The notes under the pieces are model-generated. The model searched no databases, had not been told where the DNA came from, and saw only the letters and a list, made by a program, of their open reading frames with translations. The position numbers and the translations under genes were made by a program. From Parietichytrium sp. I65-24A (lineage: Eukaryota > Sar > Bigyra > Thraustochytrida > Thraustochytriidae): a stretch of 64,000 nucleotides of DNA. The stretch spans positions 1 through 64,000 of the forward strand of contig BLSF01000106.1 in assembly GCA_012862575.1 (NCBI GenBank), written 5' to 3'. This document shows positions 20,115-32,100 of this stretch, one piece after another; position 1 is the first letter of the stretch; each line of letters begins with the position of its first letter.

Positions 20115-23100
20115 ATGGAAGGTCGCGGCCAGAGAATACTTGTTGCATGGCTGCTGTGCGCAGCTCTGGCGCGGATCACTGACGCAGCATTCACCCCGCT
20201 GGTGTGCCCGACAAATTGGGCTGCTTACGGAAGCAGATGCTGGTATTACAGTGGAGACGCCTCGTCCACATGGAAGACCTGGTACGAAGCGGATGTGGTG
20301 TGTCAGTCCATGGGTGGGCGGCTCGCGTCAGTCCACACCACCGATGAGAACGACTATGCGTACAGCAAGTGTAAAGACAACTCTGCAGGAAATAGCTGCT
20401 GCGAAAAAGGAGTATGTTGGCTGGGATTCTACCAGGTGCAGGGCCAAAGCGGCGTGAACTTCCAGTGGATCGATGGGACCCCGGCAACCAAGACTTTCTG
20501 GGCGCCAAATGAACCTAACAACGTTGGAAGCAACGGAGAGGACTGCGTCCACAATTGGGATCGACCAGGGTCACCGAAATTGTGGAACGACGAGCCGTGC
20601 TCGAATGTCTACCCATTTTTGTGCACCCAGGACGCCAAGTGCCCAGCGGGAGCGTACCAAAGCCAAGCATACCAAGGCTGGAATAGCGTCAGCGCATCTT
20701 GTGAATATTGCCCTGCTGGCACCTATCGGTCACAGACAGGCGGAATCGGCGTGGAGTCATGCACAGCTTGCCCTGCAGGAAGGATGGGCACCACTGGCGA
20801 GACAAGCACGACATGCTCTCAGGCGTGCCCTGTCGGCTACTATTGCCCGGAGGGCACCAGCGCGGACGCTGCCGTGAACTCGGCTAAGGGCCGTCAAGCC
20901 TGTCCGGCAGGCAAGTACGGCGACGTGACTGGCCTCAAAGCTGCGAGCCAGTGCCAGGCATGTGATCCTGGATACTATTGCTCTGGCAACGGGGAAACCG
21001 TGCCAAATCCGTCCAACCAGCTTTGCAAGGCTGGCAAGTGCGGCTTTACAGAGCAAAAGAACGAGCAGTGCAACCAGGACTGTCCTGCGGGATACTACTG
21101 CCCCACCGGCTCTGCATGTCCTGAGGCGACGCTCTCAAATGGTGGCACACCATCCAATCTCGCAAAGCCGTGCGGCGGACCCAACTACTGGTGCCAAGCC
21201 GGAGTTTCGCAACCCTCAAGCGTCGACGCAGGCTACTACAGCACGGGAGGATCATCCGAAACGACAAGAACAGACCAGTCCGTCTGCGAGCAAGGATACT
21301 ACTGCGTGGGCGGCATCCGCTCGCCATGCCCTGGAGGCACATACGTATCGAAGACAGGTTCCTCTAGTCAAGCAAGCTGCTTAAAGTGCGAACAAGGATT
21401 TCTTTGTCTCAATGGTATTCCAAACACGGGGCCTCGGGCGAGTAACTGCTACGATGAGACCGTATTGACCTCCTTGGGGGGAGGCTATACAAGTGTCATC
21501 GGAAAACCGGAAATGGTCTTCTGTCCGGCAGGGTCGAGCGTGCCAACGATTGTGCAGACAGGGTTCTACAGCACCCCGACCACCACCTCCTCGAGATACA
21601 ACCGCGTTGCAGAAACAGCTTGCACGCCGAGCCAGGTCTGTGTGAATGGTGTCGCATCAGCGCTCTTGTTTTGGCAGTCAGGGACCGAATGTGCCACGGG
21701 TTCTTTGAGTCACACAGTGAAAGAAATGTCAACCGCGGGCACCATGAAGAGCATTCCTGCCAACCTTCACTCCAATGTCAATGCAGCAGATTACAAGATC
21801 TCCTACGCACTCGACGGTTTCGACTTTTACGACCCGACCTTGACTGATTGCTTGCCTACCACACCAGAGAAAAACCAGGGCATCTTTTCGTTTTTGGATG
21901 GGAACCTCGCCTTAACTCGGTCAGACTTGGACTATGAAGTATGCTTGCCAGTCCTGGACGTACGATACAGTCTCACCGTGACTGCTTCGGCGAAGCTCGC
22001 CAGTGACGATACGTTGATTTCCACTATAACTTGCGCAGTTACGGTAATTGTGGACGACAACAACGATAAGCCACAGTTTTACGACTATGACGAGGGCGAT
22101 GGGGTGACAAGCAAGGTGTATCACAGACAAATTCTTGAAAAAGTCGACAGGAACATCCCGGTCTCGGTTTGTGACGCGACTGGAGCAAGCTTCGGCTGCC
22201 CCAGCACCACACTTGCTCAAGAAGGCCAACCAAATTTGTTGGTCAAAGACCAAGACGACGGCTCTGTCATCAGGTACTACTTTGCCGACGAAGATGAGTC
22301 GCGCCCATTTAAAATCGATCCTTGCACTGGACTGGTCTCTGCTCGGGTATCGCAAGGCATCAGTTACAATGTCCAGAAGCTGTACACTTACACGGTTCGA
22401 GTAGAAGACGATGGAAATGGCGGAAGATACACCCCAATGTACGACGAGGCTACCTTGGTTATTCATGTGATGGATATAAACGATGACCCGGTTCTGCAGG
22501 ACGATGCTGGCACACTGACGATTGCAGAAAACCAGCCCGAAGGCACCCCAACCAATTACATGGTCAACGCGACAGACGAAGATGTCGGGGACACTTTGAC
22601 GTTTCAGCTCGTGAAGAACGATGGTGATGCATTTAAAATGGTCGACAATGTGCTCATGACGAGTCGAATTGGTTCTGAGACTATTGACTACGAGTCGTCA
22701 AAGAAGGAGTATACTGTTGAGATCGAAGTTCAGGATTCCCGTGGCGGGATGGACTCCAAGGCATACACAATCAAGGTCGTCAATATGAATGACGCGCCGG
22801 TGTTCACTGGTAGAGACGTTTTTTACGTCAAGGAAAATGCAGCAGGCTCAAGTGTCTGTGCCGACCCTGAAGCAACCTGTTCGAGTGGTGCTGGAAAGGT
22901 TCAGACGACAGATGCTGACAAAGACGCTCCAGTTTACTCGCTTGTGCATGATCACTTTGAGATCGACGAGACTACTGGAGAAATCAAGACCAAGGCCGGA
23001 GCCAGCGGGTCTCTTAATTTTGAAGATGAAGCCATTTCTCTGCCGGGGGGCTCTGGTAGAGGCTACCAGGTGCAAGTCACGGCAACCTCGCTCGGAATCC

Positions 23101-26100
23101 CGGCGGACATGAACGCAAAGGCTACGACGACCACTATTACCATTTATGTTGTGGACGTGAACGAGATCCCGGTGATTGACTCTGTGAGCACCTTCCGGGT
23201 TCTCGAGTCCTGGCCTGTTGGGTACGTAATTCCGGGAGAGATCGTCGCCTCGGATCCAGACAATGCTGACCAGGTTCTTCTCGGCGAAATCGCTCCAGTG
23301 CAGACGCTCTCGTACTCGAACGACAATTCGAACGAGTTCTTTGCTGTACAAACCAATGCGGTCACAGGGCGTGGAGAGATCAAAGTCATCAAAGCCCTTG
23401 ATTTTGAAACGTCTACTGGCAGTGTCTCTGTTGGTATTAAAGTAGAGGACAACGGTGGGCCAACTCGCAAGTCTGTGACTACCTCTGTTCAAATCGAAAT
23501 CGTCGATGTGAACGAGTCCCCGGCTTTCTCAACCTCGCGGCAAGTGATTAGCGCCCCGGAGAACACACAATTTCAGAGCTCTGAAATCGAGGCTATTGAA
23601 AAGGACACAGCTGATCAGCTCACGTACTCGATTGTTGGCGGGAACGGATCCCCGTTCTTCACGGTGGAGGCAACTACGGGCAACAAGTTCAAGGTTGTTC
23701 AACGCACCACTTTCGAAGGCACAACGACGCCATTTGTGCTCAACTACGAAATGAGCTCCAAAGAGTGGACCGTCAACATTCAAGCAAAGGACCAGGGCCC
23801 ATCATCAAAAATTGCGCAAGCTTGCTCCGCTTCAGACTCGCTTTCTTGCGGCGGAGGCGCAACTTGTGACGGGGGGCGGTGTTACGAGAAGTGCTACGAC
23901 ACCGTGTCTCGACAGGCATCATCGATCAGCCACACAAACTTATTCACGTGCGACTACAATGGCGAGCAAAAGGTTGCCAAGATCAACGGCGTGGACACAG
24001 AGTTCTTCGCCGAGACCGCCGAAATGTCTCTCGTGGTGTCTGTAACTGACGTTAACGATGCCCCAGTCATCCTGGACTGCCCGTTGTCCTTGACGGTTTC
24101 CAAGAACATCGCCAGCCAAGACCAGCAAATCACCAAGCCTGGCGTTTTGGACTCGCAGACGTACGATGAGGACGAAGTGAACGGCGCGACGTATGTCTAT
24201 CCGTACACCTTTTCCCTCACCGGGGGTGTACCCTCTTTCTTGACGCTTGAAACTGCGGGAAACTACATCAAGTACTTGGGATCGCAAAGTGCCTCCTTGG
24301 GTGCAATTGGTGACAGCTACAGCTTCACGGTGACAGTGACTGACTCGCAGAACATGGCCTCGACTTGTGCGGTGGAGCTGAATGTCATCTATGAAAACAC
24401 TCCTCCAAGCCTTGATGACCTGGAAACCTCCCCCATCCCAGAAAATACTCTCCCCTCCAACGGGGCAACCGAGATTGTTGTCCTTGATCAGCTCAAAGAC
24501 AGGGTGGAAGATGGAGACGACAGTGAGGTGATCACCTTCACGACATCTTCCAACCCGTTTTTCAATGTGGACTCACAAAGTGGTAAGATCACTGTGGGCA
24601 GCTCGTCAGTCAACTATGAGAGCCTCTACCCGACGTTCACGTACAAGCTGATCGTGCAGGTGAAGGATAAAGCCGGGGCGGTGGACGTGGCAGAGATCAC
24701 AATTCCAATTTCAGACGAGAATGAGGCCCCTTACTTTACCACCATTCCCACTGTCACAATTGAAGAGAATAACGCTGCGAATGCAGAGATTATTCCAGCT
24801 CTTCTAAACGTCTACGCCTTTGACCCAGATCAGTACGCTACAGAGACCTCGTGGAAGACGCTGACATTTTCACTTGTTGGGTGCGAGACTTCCGACTGTC
24901 CGTTCTCCGTGAACAGCGCTACAGGCCGGGTTGTGATCACGTCGTCGACAAATTACGAGGCCACCGTCAACTCGTGGACTTTGACGGTTCGAGCTTCGGA
25001 CGGTGCTGGTCTCTCAGCGACAACGGAAATCGTGGTCAAAGTCACTGACGTCAACGAACCTCCAAAATTCAAGGATGGGGCAAACAACAGTGTGGACGTG
25101 TATGAAGGCGACTTGGGCGCAAATTCAAAGCTGTTTAACATGCTCAAGGTAGTCACTGATGAGGACGCGATTGATGCTCCAGATAGTCTTGTGTACACCA
25201 TCACAGACGGCAACGATGATGGATGGTTCAAGTTTCAGGACGGATATTTGCTCAGCAGTGAGAACTTCGCCCTCGACTACGAAACAAAACAGCAGCACAC
25301 CCTCACCATCAAGGTAGTCGACTCTGCTTTAAACGAGGCGACAGGTCAGGTGGTAGTTAATGTCTTAAACGTCAACGACGTGGAAATCTCAAGTGTCACA
25401 GCATCCTCGGTCTTGAGTTGCTCTGGAGGATCGCAGGTGACCATCAGGGGTAGCAACTTTGGACTAAAGTCAGCATCTTCCTGGTCGGCAACCACCGCAA
25501 CCGTGACTTACACGAGCACCATCACTGGTGTTGTGTACGCTTGCACAAATGTGCAGCGCGTTGACAACACTCAGATCAGCTGTTCAGCAGCAGCTGGCGT
25601 TGGTTCGGACTTCAGCTGGGAGGTTGCCTTTACAGTCTCGGGCTACGACATCTCTGGAGACAAGTCTCCGGCATTCTCTACTCCTTCGCTTTCTTACTCC
25701 ACACCGGTCCTTCAATCAGTGACTGGCGCAAGTTTGACTCCAACCAAGGGCGGGACCGCTGTCACACTCAGTGGCTCCTGCATTGGCTCACCAAGCGACT
25801 TTCCGGGCGGATTCCAAGTGTATGCGCCAAAGAACTTTGTTCGCTACTGCAATGTGCTTGGAACGTGCTGGACACCATCCTGTACGCTCACAGCCTCCAA
25901 TGCTCTTTCGTGCACCACTGCCGCAGGCGTCGGCTCTGGTTTCCGTTGGGTCGTGTCGGTATTGAGCGTCACCAGCGAGGCCGTGGAAGCTGGAGGCTAC
26001 GCGCCTCCCGAAGTCACGGCACTGAGTTTTACTAGTTTTGCGTCAACAGGAACTTTCTCAACCCCGCTTGTCATCACTGGAGCAAACTTCGGGGCTCTGA

Positions 26101-29100
26101 ATGCCGTGCCCGCGTCGATTTACGCCTACTTTGAGTCTTCCTACGACAGCTCCGTTACACGCGAATACAGTCTGAAGAGCTGTGTGGTCTCCAAAGCTTT
26201 TGAAGAAATCACATGCCAGAGCATCGCTGCAGGTATTGGCAAAGATATGCCAGTCTTCGTGACATTCGGTGGCCAACAAAACTCGGCTCAAAATACGATT
26301 CTTGTGAGCTATGCTGCGCCGCAGATCTTGTCATTCTCAGGCGAAGGCGTACGGGCCGCCTCGACCGCGGGCGGCCAACGCGTCATCGTCAAGGGAGCGG
26401 GCCTTGGCCCCGTTTGTGGCAAAGTGTCGGAGACTGGAGATGAGAGTGTGGTTTGTGACCTGGTGCACACCACTTATACGCGCGGATCGAGAAGGGCCAC
26501 TGACAACTCGCCGATTGTCTACAGCTCCAGCTGTGCTGTGACTGTTGTGGACAACCAACTTGACTGCATCACTGCTCCGGGAACCGGGGAAGGGCACGTA
26601 TGGACTTTTGATATTGCGGGGCATGTTATCGTGTTTCGCGGCACCACGACCTCCTATGAGGTCCCCACAGTCGGTGGTTACGAAGGCCCGGGAAGCGTAG
26701 ACGCAGACACAGTGGGAGGGCAAGAAGTCATCATCAAGGGGAGCAACTTTGGTCCCACGAATGGCGCAGCTGTTGTGGCTTACTACGGATCGGAAGAGAG
26801 CCCCACCGAGTTTAAGGCCAAGGATTGCAAGGTGACCTTGGCCAACGAACGTGTCTCGTGTGTGACGCGAGAGGGCGCTGGAGATGAACTCAAGTGGACT
26901 CTCCTGGTCGATGAGCAAGAGTCTAAGGCCGAGGTCACCGACTATGGCGAGCCTGTCATCTACTCTTTCACTGGGCAAAATGGTGCAGTAATTTCCAGCC
27001 TGCACAATGACGGAGAAAGTTCCATCGTGTTAAACGGATGGAATTTTGGCCCAGCAAACTCATTTCCTGCATTTCTGGAAGAGGTCACATATGGCCCGGC
27101 CAGTAACCCGGGGGCATATTCACCTGATTGCTACGTCGAAGGGCACGATCGGATCGCGTGTGTGACTGTTCCTGGGATTGGCTCCCCTCTCAAGTGGAGA
27201 GTACAGGTGAAGGGCCAGGTCTCCAGCCTGAGCACGGCAACCACTGGCTACGTATTGCCATCGCTAAGTTCCGTGTCCACACTGACCGGAATCACTGACG
27301 GTGGGTACAAAATCAGGTTGTATGGCAACGGGCTCGCTGTATGCGATACTCTTTCATCTGTCATTGTTAAATTCGGAACTCAAGATCTTGCGTATGCTTC
27401 GTACTACGACAGCGAGTTTTCCACAACCGTTCCCGTGGATCCCAGCACGGCGTGTCCGCTTTCCAAAACAGGTGAACGTAGTCTAGATTTTATCGTGCCG
27501 GAAATGACAGGAGATGCAGCCCAGACGATTGGAGTTGAGTTGCGTTCGAATCGCTTCAGCGAGGTGTACAAAACCAACTTGTTCCAGTTCAGATTCGCGG
27601 ATCCGGTCTTGGAGAGCGTTTATGCAGAGCCAGTTGGCGATGCGGCAGCTGGAGAGACGCAGACCTGCGTGGGGGACTATCGCGTTACTTTGCGCGGTAG
27701 GAACTTTTGCAAGTCAAGCGATTGCTGCTCCGTCTTCCTCAATGGCAGGACAGACAACTACATCCTTGAAGACCACTCGCATCGTGTGATCACTGTGTGC
27801 ACTTCGAAGGTTGGTCTCATCTACGTTAAGTGTGGGGACCGCCTCACTGATACGCTCAGCTTCAACGCGGAGAGCCCGTTCATATTTCAAACCACAACCA
27901 GCAGTGGAAAGGCGCTCAGCGAACTGACATACCCCACCAAGTCCACCGGATCAGATCTGATCTTCATTTGGGGGTTGTACTTTGGTGCAAGCTCACCAAA
28001 AGTCTCCATTGGGGATCGCGCCGCGACTGTATCTGAGCACCTTTCCCTTGCCTGTGATGACCCTTCCATCCCAGCCCACAATTTTGGGAGCCTGGCAAGT
28101 TTGGATGTCACGTGTTGGAAAACGACAGTCGTCGTTCCTGACGGGCAAGGCACGGACAACGCCATCATTGTCAAAGCAGGGGCCAGCGACCAGTCTTCTC
28201 TTGCAAACAGTGCGTTTGAATTTGTGCACTACAACAAGCCAGTTATCTCGTCTGTGACAGGATCATTTCCGGTGCCAACGACTGGAAATACTGATGTGAT
28301 CATCAAAGGAGAAGACTTTGGGCTTTCTGGCGAGGTATTTTTTGTGGTCCTCAACTCCAATGATGTTCTCGGCAACACGTGGACCCAGGTCGGGTTTGCC
28401 AACTGCTCCGAGTATTCTCACCAACAACTCACGTGCACCATCCCGCCCGGAGAGGGCAAAGACCTCGCATTTTTGGTCGTTGTAGGAAACCAGGACACCT
28501 CTTCGCAGAATGGCAACTTCAAGTTTGCATACTCGCCACCGGTTGTTAACGAGGTCAAGTACAATACCGGTGGGCGCACGATTGGAGGCGATCTAATCAC
28601 TCTGGTGGGACAAAACTTTGGGCGTTCTTTTGCCGCGAATTGCACGTCATTGTTCTCAACCACATGCACACCGATCCGCCCAAGCGTCATGCTAGACTCC
28701 CTCAGCTGCGAGCTCATATCTAACACACAGACCGAGATTACTTGCAAAACCCCAGAGGGCGAAGGCAAAGGTCTTGAGGTAGTGCTCAACGTGCGAGGCC
28801 AGCAAGTGCTCACCGGTCAGCAATTCGATTACGCAGCTCCAGAAATTGATTACTACACTCCTGTCGACGCGAGTACAAGTGGTCTTGATGAGGACGGCCT
28901 GAGGGAAATTATGTCAATCTTTGGAGACAACTTTGGAGTCAATCGGTTGACGGTCTCTTTTATCATGGACGAGACCTCCTTCGTGGTTGCAGAGCGTTCA
29001 TTGGACGATGGAATTGACACATTCATGACCCAATCAAATCACACTGCTATCTACTTTCCTGTGCCAGAGCTCCGGGGTAAGGACATCACGATTCGTATAG

Positions 29101-32100
29101 ATGTGGCAGACCAGATTACGGACGCAGAGCGTCTCTTTGCATACCGCAAACCAGTCGTATCAGGCATTGTTACTGTCGACGAAGATGGGAATGAGCAGGA
29201 CTGGGAGGGCGGCTCCACAGAGATTGTGAGTGATACTTTCTTCTCGGATACCCCAGAGAACAGGATGCTAGCCGGCGTGGCGGATACCCTTCAGTTTCAG
29301 GTTTTGGGGTCCGCAGTGTGCGAGCGCAGCGTGTCACATCGTGGCTATTCTTGGAAGACGGTAGTGAATGACATTTACGAAGGCAATGCGTTCGAGCGAA
29401 CCGTGCTTGTTTACGCAGACGAAGTTTGCTCTGAAAGCGCTTTGCTCCTCTCCGTCGACTTGGATGGTGATCTCCAAGATGTTCTTGATTCCACCCAGCG
29501 CGCAGAACATGACTGCACAACAACGTACATGCAGTCAACGTACGCAATAAAGGTCACACCGCAGAGTATCGCAGGCAGCAAATTTCTCTCGGTTGCTCCA
29601 ACTTGCTGTGATCAGAATTGGGAAGTTGCAGTTCAGCGCGACATTACAAGTTGCATCTCTCAGAGCGGTTGCTCTTCAATCGAAGGGTTTACCGATTTTG
29701 TTCACGTCGGTGTAAAGTACGGCATTTATTTCTTCACAGAGAGGAAAAATCTGTTCATGTCCAAGCCAGTCGCAAGGCTGGAGACTGTACGAGACACCGA
29801 CGTCTACCAGATGCCGCTCGCACCGACTAGCGTTTTGGTGAATCAGAACGCTCTGAACTCGCCTCAGGGTCCAACTTCGGGTTGCTTTCTGTGGGAGCCA
29901 TACCGTGATTTCCTTAAGCGGCGCAGAGAGGCCCTGCAACAGACTGGAACAGCAATCGACATTTATCGAAAATGCCTTCAGAAAGCATTGATGACGCTCT
30001 CAGGGGAAAATTTCAGCACGAACCTATTTAACGCAAGTAGACAGATCAGGGTCTACTTTTATGGCGAGTCAAACAATCAGACGTACCAATTTGAGGCTGC
30101 GACCACCTCATCAAAAGGGGATCACCCCGAAGTCTGCTCCGAAGAAGATGGATGCGTGCATCAACACAGTAAAATCACTTTCCAGGTTCCGCCAGGATTC
30201 GGGAGAAACATCAAGATGAAAATCCAGGTGGGCAATCAGGACGCAGATGCAGTTAATGCAACCAGCGGGGAAAACATTCTCTTCCATTACAACGCTCCAC
30301 AAACCGACTTTGCTAACCCTGGGTCGTTGTTCAGTGGGTACGGATTTCAGAACGCAGATGGAGGCGACTCCGTGGAACTTTTAGGCGACGACTTTGGAGG
30401 CGTTTCGAGCCCTTCCACGATCATGCTCAGCGGGCGTCTGTGTCAGAACGCAACATGGAGGAGTGGGGACGAGGACGAAGAGGGCAAACCATTTCTTAGT
30501 TGCGAGTCGAGTAAAGACGTCACAGGGCCAAAGTCACTCTTTGTCTGCGTCGCTGGGCAGGTTTCGTTTTCCCCAGCGTACCGCTCTGATTCAAAGCTGT
30601 TAGTGGAAGCCGATCGCGTGGGGAGCTCGGACGAGGACTACGTGAGCAGCCTGTACCGCGACGTCGCTTCGGTGGTTAACAGCAAGTGCAAGAGCACGTA
30701 TGATGCCTTCGGCAATGCCATCGGCAGAATGGGGGGCATCGGGGAACTTTGCGTGGAGTGCCCATCGGGATCAATTTGCAGCGAGCCTGTGTCTCCATTC
30801 TCTCCGCCAAAAGCCCTGGCAGGTTACTTTCGACTGGATGTTCCAGTCTTCGGGGAGGATGGCGCCGTAACCGAGAGGGCAGAGCGCCGATGCCCACAAG
30901 AGAGATGGGATCAAGCGCTTATCGAGGAATATCCCAACCTGGTGCTTGCCGAAACTTGCTCGGACTATGTGTCCTGCGAGCCAAGCGAGGCGTGCTTGAG
31001 CGGAAACGAATGCGCAGTCGAGTACCAGTATGCGCTTGCGCAATGCACAGCAAAGCGTCAAGATATGAACAACTCCTGCGGGGTTACTTACGACCCATTT
31101 ACCGGCGTGTACTCTGGAGTCGACAGTGACTGCAACCCCAACCCTGGCGAAGCGTGCGACCCGGACAAGCCCGAAGAGTGCAGTGTGTGTTCGGTGATGT
31201 TTGATGATGGCGTACCGAGGGGAGAGTGCGAGTGTACCATGCCAAAACAGTGCGCAATGTGCTCGCTCTACACACACTTTAGACTCAACAATCGCTGCAA
31301 GGAGTGCCCGAATAATCCAGGGCTCATCATCGCCATGTTCTTCGTGACAATTGTTCTTGCAATTGCCGGTGGATGGTACCTGAACAAGAAGAAGATCAAC
31401 GTGGCCCTGTTCTCCGTTGCGCTCGACTTTTTGCAAGTGTTGGCGGTCTTCAGTTCGGTTAATATTGATTGGCCAGAGAGCTTGCTTGCACTTTTTAACA
31501 TTCTCTCGTTCTTCAATTTCAACATCGACATCGCTGGCCCAGAATGCTTGATTCCGACGCTGGAGTATGAGACCAAATGGTATCTCATGGAGATGATGCC
31601 TCTCGCGGTCTTGGGACTTTTATTTTTCATTTACATTGTGTACTCGCTGTTTAAGCTGGCACGCCGCGGTAAGCGCGCCAACTTTTTCAGCCACATTTCT
31701 CGGCTGATTGCTGTGTTTGTCGTCATCATGTATGTGCTCTATCTGAACGTGACGCGCAAGAGTCTGGACGTGTTCAACTGCAACCCTCTTCCCAACGAAG
31801 ACGATGGGTATACCTACACCAGCTTCACGAGCTTGAGCTGTGACGGAGGTTCCCTTTGCAAGTGTGGGGAAGGCGTGCAGGCACGTCTTGTTCCGCTAGC
31901 TGCAGTGTTCTTGGTCCTGTACGGCTTTGGGTTTCCACTCGCAGTATACCTCGCGATTCGACGGAATAAGAGCTTGATCCAAGAAGATCAGTACCTCAGG
32001 GCTTCTGGGATCGGGGACAATCGCGCGACGAATCCGAGGGCATATGACGTGCGAAAGAAGTACTCTGCACTCTACATGCACTTCAAGCCTGAGCGAACGT

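Noticed and set aside
19804-20457. 217-codon frame overlapping the start of the giant gene
   Set aside because: Runs out of frame into the lectin-domain coding sequence, which is clearly the real frame.
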